Source of the DNA: Carettochelys insculpta
Lineage: Eukaryota > Chordata > Testudines > Carettochelyidae
DNA: 64,000 nt
Reading direction: 5' to 3'
NCBI RefSeq assembly: GCF_033958435.1
Contig: NC_134152.1
Span: forward strand, 19,318,001-19,382,000
Below, piece after piece: positions 1 through 10,439 of the stretch (its first letter is position 1; each line of letters opens with the position of its first letter). The notes under the pieces are model-generated. The model saw only the letters and a list, made by a program, of their open reading frames with translations, was not told where the DNA came from and did no database searches. A program made the translations under genes and the position numbers.

Positions 1-2300
1 GTGGGGGGCAGAGCCAGGCCTCAAGGGCTGCGCCCCCTCCCCCAAGCTCTCGGCTCTGCTTCCTCCTCCAGCTGCCACTGGCCTCCACTGGGGAGGGGAG
101 GCCCGTGGGCTGAAGGCTGTCTGGGAGTAAGATTCCAGGGGCTGCCCCTGGCCTGCAGCTGGCAGGCTGCCTGGGAAGACAGGCTCTGGGGGCTTCCCCT
201 GCAGTGCCCCCCTGGCCTTCAGGGTCTCCATGGGGTGGGGAACAGGGAGGAGGAGGCTCTTGGTTTGGGGCAGGGTAGCTATTCACTGGGCCTGATGGCA
301 GGTACGATGGTGGAGCCCCACCCTGCTGGTCACTGTCTTGGTGCTGCATCTTTTCCCAGTGGCCACTCAGCATTGGCTCCCTCCTCTCTGTGCCCCTCCC
401 TTTCTGTGGTATGGAAAACAGTCCCATTCATGGTACTTCCCATTTCCTGGGGACAGCTAAACCCTGACCTTGGTTTAAGTTAAGGTAAGAGGAAACTGCA
501 AGCTGACTTTGGGGGTCCTAGCTCCTGCGGTTCAGGAGGCATTCTGGAGCAAAAAGGCTCACGGACAAGAGGTAGATACGCAGCTGACTGATGCAATAGA
601 CTGCAGGCTAAATATGACCATACATCCTGTAAACCCTTACTGCCTGTGTAACTCTACTCAGACTGAAGTCAGGGGGACTGTTTATGTGAGTAAATACTTG
701 GAAGCATGAGTCCCCTGTTAGCTTTTTAGTTCCTCGCCCTGCCCTCTAAACTATTGAAGAGAGGCTGTGTTGCTGGTTGGAAAGAAGTTACATGGCAGAT
801 AACTAAAGGGAAACCCCCTGTTCCCATACAGAGCCCCAGTGAGGCCTGTGGCTCTGGGCAAAGCATGCTCCCTATTGTCCTAAGACTATCAAAGCAAAGC
901 CAGGTCTCATCTCAGTACTCAGGAGGACTAGGTTGTCACAATACATAGAGCGCTGCAGGCAGGGGTTTAAGGAAGGAAAGAATGTTGATGTAAGGATGGT
1001 CGAGATTCTGGCAGCTCCTAGCTTATTTCCCATCCCCATGAACGATTGGGTACCATTACATGCTGACCTTCTGTTACACTCTAATTATTGGCTATGGCTG
1101 TGTCCACGACACATTTCAATTTCCCATTCTCAATCATGTATGCTTTAGTGCCGTTTAAAGCCAACCAACCCCAGCAAATAGTTCCCAACCTTTGTAGAAA
1201 ATTGTCTTCAGACAGAGCAAGCCCAGGAAATCTCATCCTGAATGGGGAAAGTTTGGGAAGCACTCTCAAACAGGGACTTAGGATGGGAATGTTAGTGCAC
1301 CAACTGCTATGGAACACTTTGGTATCCTTAATTAGGTGAAACAGTGCTACTAACCTGCAAAGTTCTTTATGAAGAAATGTATTACTCCTTCATGTATTAA
1401 GGAAACATACTTCCACCATTAGCTGTCCTTTATTTCTAAAAGGATTTCTTTGATCACTTTCCTGCTTTATAAGTTTTTGTGTTTTAAGGAAGCATTTACA
1501 AGTAGGGTAGGGACTCATGAACACACACAACTGCAAATCAAGTCCTGGTCTGGCAGGGAACCATCACTAAGTGGCAATTTCTCATGTGAAGAGGGGAGGA
1601 ATAGAGAGTCAGGCAAAGCTCTTATTCTTCTTGACACAGTCTTGCCAGTCAGCAACAACTGTGGGTAGGGACAGAAACCTGGCTGGTCTGAAAACTGAAG
1701 ACTCTCTGGCACTGCTTTCTGCCAGCTACAGTTATTAAAAATATGCTGAAGAAGCATGAACCCATAGCTTGAAACATTTCAGGCAGTGTGATGATAATCC
1801 ATCCGCACCCATCCTCCCCATAGCATGGCAGAAAGGAAAAAAAAAGTCATTGTGAGAAAAACGTGTAAAAATTTCTTGCAACCTTGCACCTAAATCAAAA
1901 TTGTTCCCTGGAGTGTTTAAGGCACTTTTTTTTCCTGCGTATGTGAGGGTTGAAGGCCCAGCAAATTTCTGAGACAGGGTTCTGGTAGGAATGAAATGCT
2001 AGCCTTTCCGGGTTGGAAGTGTCATGGAGGCAAGGAAAAGAGCGACTGCTTCAGATTCAGCAAGCTGTAGGTATAGTTACTTCTGGGAACTGACATAACA
2101 GCTAGTTAGAAATTGGAAAAGTAATTCTGTGAGGACTTTGGATATGCATTACTTATGTAAGTAGTCCTACTCTACTCCTTGGGCTATTCTCATGTGTAAC
2201 CAATTGTTTAAGATCTTATCAACATGCACAGGTGCTACTGCACTGCTATAGGCAAACAGTACATCTGAATCCCTAGTGTGGCCACCATTACATAGGCATA
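1..2300. other. No gene recognised; GC-rich first ~480 bases
   Basis: The first ~480 bases are GC-rich and stay open in one frame from the window edge, but the translation is low-complexity (G/P/L/S) with no domain, and I see no splice context. The rest is AT-leaning with only short random frames. I recognise no repeat family here. Confidence 0.5.
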
Positions 2301-2305
2301 ATTAA

Positions 2306-2548
2306 GGCCTTGTCTACACTGGAAAAGGCTTACCAGTATAGCTATGCTTGCAATTCTTCCTAGCAGAGATACAGCTAATGCCAGTAAAAGTTCCTTGGAT
2401 GAAATAAGCTAAATGAACTTTTGCCAGCACAACTGCATCTACACCAGAGCATTTGCTGATTTAGCTAAGCTGGTCAGGGGCATGACTTTTTTCACACTTC
2501 AGAACAGACATAGCTATGCCAGTAAATCTTTGAAGTGTAGGCTAGGCC
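2306..2548. mobile_element. Short MITE with GGCC-TGTCTACAC-type ends
   Basis: The left tip reads GGCCTTGTCTACAC and the right tip, reverse-complemented, reads GGCCTAGCCTACAC. A CCAGTATAGCTATG-like block just inside the left tip recurs inverted near the right tip. This is the general pattern of the Harbinger-type MITEs elsewhere in the window. No exact target duplication is visible, so the copy is old. No coding capacity. Confidence 0.6.
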
Positions 2549-3129
2549 AATGCATCCTGGAGGACTGTCTTTTGTGTCTGTCCAGTCCTTAGCGTACCTG
2601 TGGGTAGTCCATGGCTAGGTGCTGTGGAAATACAAGCCATAGCTGTGCTTACATTAATGGTTATACTGTTACGACTACTGTTAGTTAAAACATCACAACC
2701 CTGACCAGCACAATATACCATGTCTACTGTATATGGTCCAGGCTTAAATCTTTGCAGAATTGGAGTCAAAAGCAGCTTTGATCAACTGCTAATTAATGAA
2801 AGCCCATGTAAATGTTGTGATTTCATTATCTGTCACTGAGGCAAAGTAAGTCATCAACTTAATTATGACACTTTTACTTGAAACTTCATAATTACTGCCT
2901 TTTCAAGTAACACTTAATGATATAACCAAAATGACCTGGAGTTAAAAATTCTCCCTTTCTGTTGGTTTCCATTGTGAATGTGTCAGTGCTTGCTCTCAGT
3001 TTGTTCGTAAATCGGGGAGCCAGCAGCCTCAGCAGGCCCCTGGGCAAGATGAGTGTGAGGGGAGCTCTGTACTACTGGAAGGGCTAGGGCAGAGCTGGTG
3101 GGGGGCAGTCAGCCAAAATGCACCATGTT

Positions 3130-3340
3130 GCAGCATCCCTTCCCCCCAGCCAATGCTTAGAGTTGTTGGGAGTAGGTAGCACAGTGCTCTAGTAATGATT
3201 TAAAAGGCCCAGAGCTCTGACTGGCACTTCAATAGCAGTGGTGGCCAGAGCCCTGGACTGCTTTGAATCACCAGGCCTCGGGGCAACTGCCTCATTGCCT
3301 GTCCCTGCTTGTCGGCAGGCTTGTTAGTGAATGCTATCAG
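3130..3340 (+). repeat. GC-rich dispersed repeat, copy 1
   Basis: A segment with TTAAAAGGCCCAGAGCTC near the start and TCGGGGCAACTGCC near the end recurs in degraded form at about 17148-17290 (same strand) and 29700-30010 (opposite strand). The unit has the form of a GGGCCC/TTTAAA-rich imperfect palindrome followed by a pyrimidine-rich tail. I recognise it as dispersed in turtle genomes but cannot assign its class; a piece of a retroelement LTR is one possibility. Confidence 0.45.
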
Positions 3341-3363
3341 GTGAACCAGAGTAACAACACATG

Positions 3364-3742
3364 CTGGGTCTACACTAGAGGGTTTTGTTGACAGAAGGGG
3401 CCTTCTGTTGACATCCCTCAGGGAGTGTCTAGACACTTAAAGCATTCTGTCGACAGAACTCCGCATTTGCCTCGACAGTATTATCCCTCAAAAATCTGAG
3501 GCAAAACAATCTGGCGACAGCATACTCTCGGCAGAAGTGCAGTGTAGACACGTCTGTCGACAGAGGGCTTCAGGTTGCTGGGCAGCCCTCTTTGCAGAGC
3601 TGCCATTCTGCTTTCTGGCACCAGAGGGCAGTGCAGTCTGGCTGTTCTCTACTGACGGAGCAAGTTGTGTATAGCTGTTCGGTTGAGAGTTCCCTGTCCA
3701 CAGTAACGTCTGTTGACAGATGCTTCTAGTGTAGACATAGCC
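3364..3742. mobile_element. Harbinger-type MITE, TTGTTGACAGA family
   Basis: Contains repeated TTGTTGACAGA/TCTGTCGACAG blocks as in the copies at 20301-20728 and 39196-39505. The right tip is CTAGTGTAGACATAGCC; the left tip, CTGGGTCTACACTAG, has lost two terminal bases. ATG flanks both sides (3361-3363 and 3743-3745) as a likely 3-bp duplication. Non-coding. The family matches the end of the old Harbinger fossil at 10381. Confidence 0.65.
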
Positions 3743-3745
3743 ATG

Positions 3746-5170
3746 AAGTCCAGTTTAGCTGGTTTGGGATTGTAAGAGTTCCGTCCACATAGGCAGGTGA
3801 TATAGTTGAGTGATATGCCCCTAAGTGGAGACTACTCTGGAGGCACTACCAGACATGTAGATGGGCCTGTTTTGTTTGTTTGATTTTTGTTTAGATGCTA
3901 AGCATGAGCAACTCTTGTTGACCTAAGCCGGAGCTCTGGATGCATAGTGCTTCTCAAAACTGGGCCAGATGAATCTCTTTGAATCCTGGTTGAAGGCCAA
4001 AGGAATCAGAGTGGCACTTCATTCTCATCAGAAAAATCCATTTAATTCCATCTCTGATGTGAGTGGACAGATTTCCTCTTGTGTTGAAGCTTGTGGACTT
4101 GTTGATCAGGTGCCGTAGGGGATGAGAATATGTCACATATTTGACAAGTGGTCAGAGAACCTGTCCCCCTATTTCATCCTACAGTCAGGCATCAAATTTT
4201 CTGTAGGATGGAGGATTATTATTTGAAGCAATTTACTGCTGTGAACCAGCCAGTGTTTCAGGACAGACGGCGGGCGGGGGGGTACTTCAATCTGTCCTTT
4301 ATCCTGCTCTGCTGGCATCTGAGCATTACCAAGTGTCCAAATGCATCATTCTATTCAGCCAACTAGCCCTCTTCTGGAAGGATGGCATGCCAAAATAAGA
4401 GCTACATCGGGAGTCACTTGCCAAGAAAGATGCCAAATCAGCTCGTTTCTGGAGCACTTTGTCTGTGAATAAACACTAATGTGTTTAGACCTCAAACACA
4501 AAATTGGAGAAATCCTGTTAGAGGTTTAATGCTGTGAGGAAGAGCCAAGCACCAAAGAGCTTCATTTATAGTGCCAGTGTTGCAGAGGGCAAGTGATTCC
4601 CTTGAAGTCTGCAGAGCCTGTCTGTGGGTAATCCCATTACAGTGTGTCATGTTACAAAGCACTGTCAAGCTGGTCAGGTGTAATGTACATTAGCAAAGCT
4701 ACTGTGTAGGGAGGAGAAGCTTGCCCACCCAAAGCAGAAACAGACCAAGATCAAAACCTTGGATTTCAACCCCCTCCTTTAAGAACTCTGGATAATCCCA
4801 GTTCTGGCACCAAATTCTGTGTGTTGGGATCAGTGCTCTGCTACCATAGGTCCTGTGTAGTTGTTCCATAAAACAAGGACATTTAAGGTAGTTTCTCTAG
4901 ATATAGAGGTAGCAACATCATAACAATATAGTCTGAGCATTACAATCACGCCAACAATTGATCTCTTGCAACTTAATACTCATAATCTTTAGGCACCAAC
5001 TAAAAGTTTGGCTTATGTGAAGTTAATTAGTTAATTTTTCTTTGTACTGCTGTTGATGAACCATGGTCTGAATGGAGTAGGACAGAGGTAGTGTGTAGTA
5101 ACCTTGTTTGCAGGTTTTGTGGTGGACAGACAACCTGGTGAGTGTAAGTAGATAAGAAGGTAACTAGAGT
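3746..5170. other. No gene or clear repeat recognised
   Basis: AT-leaning sequence with only short unsupported frames. No terminal repeats, LINE similarity or RNA gene seen. Confidence 0.4.
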
Positions 5171-5173
5171 GTT

Positions 5174-5411
5174 GGGAGTTTATTAACGAAGTGCTGCGGT
5201 GCATATGTAGCACTTTGTTAAGCAAATTTCCCCCTGCAGCAACGCACGAGCTGGCACTTCGAAGTTTAACACTTCAGAGTTACTGCGGGGCGGGGCAGGG
5301 GGGATTTGCTTTATGAAGTGCTGCATATGCATCACAGCACTTCATTAATAAACTCCCAACACCCTACTTCGCATCCTCCCTTCGAAGTAGGGAGGTAGTG
5401 TAGACACAGCC
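5174..5411. mobile_element. Long-hairpin MITE with decayed left tip
   Basis: The two halves are inverted copies of about 65 bases: GTGTTGGGAGTTTATTAA near 5170-5190 returns as TTAATAAACTCCCAACAC near 5345-5362, and both arms contain AAGTGCTG and GCATATG. The right tip TAGTGTAGACACAGCC matches the tips of the copies at 28680-28951 and 44045-44343. The corresponding left tip is not recognisable. Non-coding. Confidence 0.6.
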
Positions 5412-5414
5412 TCA

Positions 5415-7005
5415 GTGTATTATATGGGTCAAAGAAAGTGTGTCTATTCATCTCTGTTACATATGTAACCCCTTTAATTGTTCACATGAGTTAAATGGTA
5501 AATGCATTAAAAGGGGTATAGCTCTCTGATCCTGGAACAGTTTCTGCTAATCCAGAATGGATGGGAGAATGGGGGAGAGTTAACCCTAGAAGCAAAGTTT
5601 AACTTCACAGGAGGAAAAAGCTCTCATTAAAAAGGTTTGATTCTGTAGACAAAGTAGTTGGTTTTCACTTTACAAAATGTATTGCTATTTCCAATAATTC
5701 TATGAAACATGCCCCGTTCCTATGAAGAATATTTCCAATTTTCAAATTACTGTATGTATTAAGAATATGCACCAAGGAATGAATGTAATGAAAGATAGAG
5801 TTCATTATCTTGAGTTTTCTTAATACTGGCATTGGCTGAAGTCTATCTTTATTACTGTATCATACAGATTTTGTAAAACCAATAACTAAGTCTGACATTT
5901 TATGTGTTCTAAAGTTGAAAAAAACCCCTCATTTTGTTAATATCAGCATAATTTCCCTAGACACTTTTCAGTGAAATGTTTATCACAAATAGTGTGTAAT
6001 GTATGTAGCAGAATAGTGAAAAGAATTGGATTCTGTCCTCAAGAGTGATATTAACATGCTCTTGAATATATTAGTTGGCTGATCTATTAAATGTATAAGG
6101 TGTTGTCCTCTGTTATTGCCTGGTTAAATTGCTCCATAATGAAAATTAAGCATTGTGCAGAAGATTAATCAATTATGTTTTGAGAATACTGAGGGTGGAG
6201 TGGGGAGGTGTTAAATTTTATATTGTTGCCTCAGTAGGACTCCTTTAATGAGATGGAGGCTCCCTTTTTGCCTTCATCTTTTTTCACCTTTTTCATTATT
6301 TTTTTTGGAATTCTGCCTGTTGCTGGCAATAGTCCTGCTCAGTGTTGCCGCTTACTTTTAATGGACACTTGCAGTCAGTAATTTTCTTCCCCCAACTTCC
6401 CCACGCTTTGTCCCCCCTCCTTCCTGTCCTATGCGGTGTGTTTCCTTCTCCCCTCTCCCCCCAGAAAAAAGATGGTGGAACTCAAGCCCCAAACTGCACT
6501 GCCCCCAGCTTAACCCCCCCACCATAGAGCTGCAAACCATGCCCATGCTTGCCCCCCTTGCCCATTCCCCCCCATGCAGCCACAACCCATGTCCCCTGGA
6601 CTACCCCCCCATGCCTCCAAACCTCACCCAGGCTAAAATGTAGGGGGAACACTACCAGTCAGCAATTAAACTCTGCAACACTTCCATGCCAGCATTAAGC
6701 TCCTGTACACCACCAATAGCTTCAACAGTGGGATCCTACAGACAACTAGATAGAAGAAACCCATGAATCAACACACCTGCCTTCATAGACCCGGTAACCA
6801 CCCCAACACAAGAGATCATCTTCTGAACACAGCTAGGCCGTCAGCTATCACAGACTCTGCTCTGAAGGGACATTCACAACACACACCTTCACACATTTAA
6901 AAGTGCCTTCACTAAACAAAGATGCTCCACCAGCAGAGTGGGTTGTGCCATAGAACAGGCCAATTCTGGCTGCATACATATTATAACTGGAAAACGACAA
7001 CAAAA
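5415..7005. other. No gene recognised; pyrimidine-rich tract at 6380-6650
   Basis: AT-rich sequence, then a C/T-rich low-complexity tract that gives spurious overlapping frames on both strands. Nothing coding is supported. Confidence 0.4.
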
Positions 7006-7009
7006 ATAG

Positions 7010-7285
7010 AATATGGAACAGCTTGCATTTGAGAAGAGATTATAAATATTGGGACTTCACAGCCTGGAAAAGAGACTCCGAGGAAGGGGTATAATACAGG
7101 CCTATAAAGTCATGAGTGGTGTGAAAATAATGAAGAAAATGAATGAGAACATTTACTCCTTCACCTAGCACAAGAATTAAGGGTCACCCAATGAAATTAA
7201 TAGGCAGCAGCATGAAAACAAGCAAAAGGTACTATTTCTTCACACAATATACAATGAACCTGTGAAACTAATTGCTTGGAGATTT
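7010..7285 (+). mobile_element. CR1 LINE 3' fragment, plus strand
   Basis: Reads like the 3' part of turtle CR1 elements in sense orientation: CCTGGAAAAGAGACTCC, CCTATAAAGTCATGAGTGG, GGTCACCCAATGAAATTAAT, TTCTTCACACAATATACA. Family match is from memory of the CR1 consensus. It is 5'-truncated and ends before the typical 3' tail. Divergence is moderate, so it is an inactive fossil. Confidence 0.75.
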
Positions 7286-7854
7286 TTCTGAAGCTGTTAT
7301 TTAATGAAATCAATACACAGACTTATTGCATGTTAAAAATTGCTTGTAGGTGTTCCGCCATGCCAAGAATTGTGGCACCAGTATTTAGCCTGCCACCACA
7401 TATGTTGTTGATGCTTTTCATGCAAAATATCAGAATCCTGCTGAACCATAACAACAAATATGGATATGCTAAGAAGGAACCAGATCCTGTCTTTGGGACT
7501 TGATTTAAGGTCAGCAGAAGGATGGCTCCACACCTTGTTTTTACCTATACCTGTGGTTCCCAACCTTTGTGAGATGGGGACCCATTTTGACAATTCAGTA
7601 AGACTTTGTGACCCAAGGCAATTCAAAACAGGGGTGGAAGGTTCTCCTCTGGGAAAAATGCATCCCCTGCCCCCTTGGCTTAAAGCTCTCGCAGCTCCAA
7701 ACCATGACCCACCCCCCCAACCTACCTCACATAAGCTCTGTGCACTGCCAGTGTTGCTCCTTTGCTGGGCTGCTACTGCCTTCTCCACAGGTCTCCCCAG
7801 CCCTCCTACTTCCTTTCCCCACCTGCAGTGCAGGCATTTTCCTCCCCTGCTGTG

Positions 7855-7937
7855 CTGAAATGGGACTCCATTTAATTGGTTTAATGGCTGGATCCCTCCT
7901 GCCAGCCATTAAACCAATTAGATTGAGTTCCATTTCA
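7855..7937. repeat. Perfect-looking internal palindrome
   Basis: CTGAAATGGGACTCCATTTA returns inverted as ATTGAGTTCCATTTCAG around a GGCTGGATCCCTCCTGCCAGCC centre. Arms of about 35 bases with few mismatches. It lies inside the hAT-type element and probably belongs to it. Confidence 0.75.
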
Positions 7938-8008
7938 GTGTGGCATGGGAGGGACTGGGAGTCAGAAGTGAACAGCAGTGGGCTCTTTAAGGAACCATTT
8001 GCAGCTTG

Positions 8009-8236
8009 CATGTTGTCAAGTATCAGAGGGGTAGCCGTGTTAGTCTGGATCTGTAGAGCAACGAAGGGTCCTGTGGCACCTTATAGACTAACAGAAAAGT
8101 TTAGAGCATGAGCTTTCGTGAGTTAACTCACTTCTTCAGATGCTGAAGCCAGCATCTGAAGCAGTGAGTTAACTCACAAAAGCTCATGCTCTAAACTTTT
8201 CTGTTAGTCTATAAGGTGCCACAGGACCCTTCGCTG
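8009..8236 (-). mobile_element. Fold-back Penelope-like element 3' end (family A), 12-bp TSD
   Basis: Inserted in the hAT element and flanked by the 12-bp duplication ATTTGCAGCTTG (7997-8008 and 8237-8248). Read on the minus strand it is an inverted partial copy (8152-8234), a 6-nt turn, the forward copy (8062-8145), and a single-copy 3' tail (8009-8061) containing AGACTAACACGGCTACC. The arms match over about 84 bases. The CUGANGA/GAAA hammerhead boxes and the relation to the GIY-YIG-bearing copy at 13456-14130 point to Penelope-like elements. No protein-coding part remains. Confidence 0.72.
8104..8139 (-). ncRNA. Hammerhead ribozyme motif, core intact
   Basis: On the minus strand from 8139 down: CTGAAGA (fits CUGANGA, position 7 free), one A, stem II GTGAG-TTAA-CTCAC (five perfect pairs), GAAA, then stem III GC-TCAT-GC followed by T and C. 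This gives a short stem III closed by A15.1-U16.1 and a predicted cut after the C at 8104. Short stem III is known for hammerheads of PLEs. Stem I pairing across 8140+ and 8103- looks poor by eye, so single-molecule activity is doubtful; this class is thought to work better as dimers. The opposite arm (from ~8154) has CTGAAGC and CAAAA and is broken. Confidence 0.65.
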
Positions 8237-8494
8237 ATTTGCAGCTTGGAGTCATCCAGCTGGCAACCCTTAGAAAATTTAATGGTGACCCATGTTTGGG
8301 TCTCAACTGATAGGAATCCCTGACCTATACCATGTAACTGATTTGCATCCACGGACAACTACAGTACAACCTTTTTTCTTCCAGGCTCCCCATCCCCTCC
8401 ATGTTTTGAGCCCCCGCCCCCACTGTGCATAGTTCAGTGGTTTTGCACATAGTTTGTTTTACACTGTTCCTTCTCCACACATTGTTTGGTTCAG

Positions 8495-10022
8495 TAAACT
8501 AGTTCTTTGTTCACCACATCTGCATCTGTGTGTGTTGAGGAGGGGTGAGGGGGTGAAGGGAGGGTTGTGGTTGGGACAGGGTAAGGCTGTGGGCCCAAGG
8601 CCCCTGCTGTGGAGGACCTAGGGAAGGCCATGGGAGGGCCATGGGAGAAGCTCTCCCCCAGGGCCTCCCAGATCCACCCCCTGTCTTGATGGGCCTGGTG
8701 GATCGGAGCTGCACCCAGCTGGTCATACTAGTGGTCGGCGTACACCCTGGGAGGAAGGTCTCCCTCTTCCCCGGGTCGTGTAGGGCACAACACGTGGTCC
8801 TAACATGGGGGAGTTGTGCTTTCCTTGCATCCAGGTGGGTGATCAGGGGTCCAGCTGGCCAGTTTAAGGCTCCGTTAATCAGGTCATGAGGGTGTAGGCC
8901 GCATCCCCCACAGTGCACAGTGGCCTCGTCACGTCCCTGACTGCCAACTCATGGCGGGGGAGGAATGTGCCCACCTCCATCCTCCAGCACAGGCTGGAGT
9001 TTCGGAGCAAACAGCCATTGTATGCCTGGCCCGACCACCCCGTGTAAATGCCTGTGAACTGTCCAAGGTGGTCAACCATGCCCCATACTGTGCTCCAGGG
9101 CACGGATCAGAATGTGGGTTCCGTTCATAGCCCCTGATGCAGTTCAGAGACCCTAGGGTGCTGAATCTGGCAACAACTGCATCCACTTCTTCCAGACGGA
9201 TGACCCTCTCCGGCAGGATGGTGTTGAGGGCCGTCACAACCTGCAGAGGGAGGGAACTGAGCATGCATGCCAGGGACTGAGGAAGGGAATCCCCGAGACC
9301 CAGGCGGTCCTTGTCCTTCTCCTGTCCTGGCCTCCAAGCTCTCCGGGAGCCTGCCCTGTGAGGCCGCTACCCCAGCAGCAGGGCTGGGCAAGAGTGGGAT
9401 GGTGTGGTCCCCTGGGGATGGGGCTTCCCTCCACCCCAAGCCCACCCGTCAGACCCCTGCCCTGTTTCCAGAGGGTCCCGTTTTGTGGGACACCCCCCCG
9501 CCAATCCCCTGTGCAGGAACTGCAGCCTGAGAGTGCCTTACGTTCATGAAGAGGGCCCCCGATGGTAGACTTCCCCACACCAGACTGGTTTCCCATGGAG
9601 TGATAGCTGTCAGAGATAGCGAGTTTCCAGAGAATAACTGCAACCCACTTCTCCATGGGGATGGTGAGCCACAGCTGGGTGCCCTGTCTTTGGTGGGCAG
9701 AGGTGAGCCAGGCACAGAGCTCCAGGAATGTGGCCTTCCACATGTGGAAATTCTGGAGCCATTGCTGGTTGTCCCACTGCCCCATAATCAGCCAGTTGCA
9801 CCAGTCAAAACCAGTGCAGTTGCTCCAAATCTGCCTGTGCATCCAGAGGGGCAGGCATAGGTGTGACTGTCTGGCAGCAATGGTGAGCTCCCCAAAGATG
9901 GTATCAGGTTCACCTTCCCTGAAGAAGAAGAAGAGGATGACAATCAGGAGGTGCAGCAGGTGCTGAAACACCTCTGTGTGAGGCCAGTGCAAGTCCGGGG
10001 CCTGCTCGTTGCCATGGGTCAC
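8495..10022 (-). pseudogene. Ancient HARBI1-type transposase pseudogene
   Basis: The minus strand shows the two-exon layout of the intact transposase at 26608-28160. Exon 1 (about 10022-9543) holds TFLELCAWLTSAHQRQGTQ, EKWVAVILWKLAISDSY and GVGKSTIG, matching the N-terminal and helix-turn-helix region. A donor (ATGAAC then GTAAGG, intron from 9541) and an acceptor (CCCTCTGCAG, exon 2 from 9240) sit where they do in the intact gene. Exon 2 begins VVTALNTILPERVIRLEEVD and drifts through frames past GDAAYTLMT near 8880. A C-terminal remnant (CCALHDPGKRETFLPG) follows after a deletion that removes the region expected to hold the catalytic glutamate. Multiple frameshifts and stops make it non-functional. 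It is a fossil of a different, older Harbinger lineage. Confidence 0.85.
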
Positions 10023-10381
10023 TGGAAAGTTGTCTCTCCCAGAAAAAGTTGAAATCCTGCAGTGGCAGCTGTGATGTAATCGTGTTGAAGCAGGCTTGCC
10101 TCAGCATGGGCAAGGAATGGGTGTCTGTGGGGAGTCACTTTATGGGTGCATCTTGCTGGGTTTCCAGGATAGGATTGCTGGGTATGTGACCCTATCTGCT
10201 GTGGTTCCAGCTGGCCCTTTTGTTGAGAGAGTGGCCAGGCAGTCTGGCCACTCTCTGACGGAGCACATTACTCTTGCGATCGGCTTGGCAGTTGGGCCAT
10301 GATCTGTCAACAGAAGTTTTGTTGGAAGATAACTTCCAACAAAAACTGCTGTCAACAAATCCCAGCAATCTAGACGTAGCC
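10023..10381. mobile_element. Terminal region of the old Harbinger element
   Basis: Runs from the transposase fossil to a Harbinger-type tip, TCTAGACGTAGCC, ending at 10381 and followed by TAA. Reverse-complemented, it aligns well with the left half of the MITE at 20301-20728: TTTGTTGACAG, a hairpin around GGAAGATAACTTCC, GACTGCCTGGCCACTCTCT and GCTGGAACCACAGCAGA. The opposite transposon end was not found near 8.3-8.5 kb and may be deleted. Confidence 0.72.
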
Positions 10382-10439
10382 TAAGTATGGTCTATGTTCT
10401 TTATGCCTGGATGTGTTTACATTATGTAGTATTTAAAAG

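Larger units (their letters stand above)
7551..8322. mobile_element. hAT-type non-autonomous element with 8-bp TSD, hosting a PLE
   Basis: Flanked by a perfect 8-bp direct repeat ACCTATAC (7543-7550 and 8323-8330), the duplication size of the hAT superfamily. The left tip CTGTGGTTCCCAACC and the right tip read inward, CAGGGATTCCTATC, are degraded inverted repeats of the CAGNGGTTCCCAACC kind known from Charlie-like hATs. A strong internal palindrome lies at 7855-7937. The PLE at 8009-8236 is inserted inside; without it and its duplication the element is about 530 bp. No transposase remains. Confidence 0.82.

Noticed and set aside
1..483. 160-codon frame open from the window start
   Set aside because: GC-rich low-complexity translation, no domain, no supporting splice or start context; other frames in the same stretch are also long.
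7333..8111. Overlapping frames of 132-167 codons on both strands
   Set aside because: They cross the hAT boundary and the nested PLE and have no domains, so they are by-products of the repeats.
8018..8236. tRNA-derived SINE
   Set aside because: No A-box or B-box arrangement seen; the hammerhead boxes and the link to a GIY-YIG-coding copy fit a Penelope-like end better.
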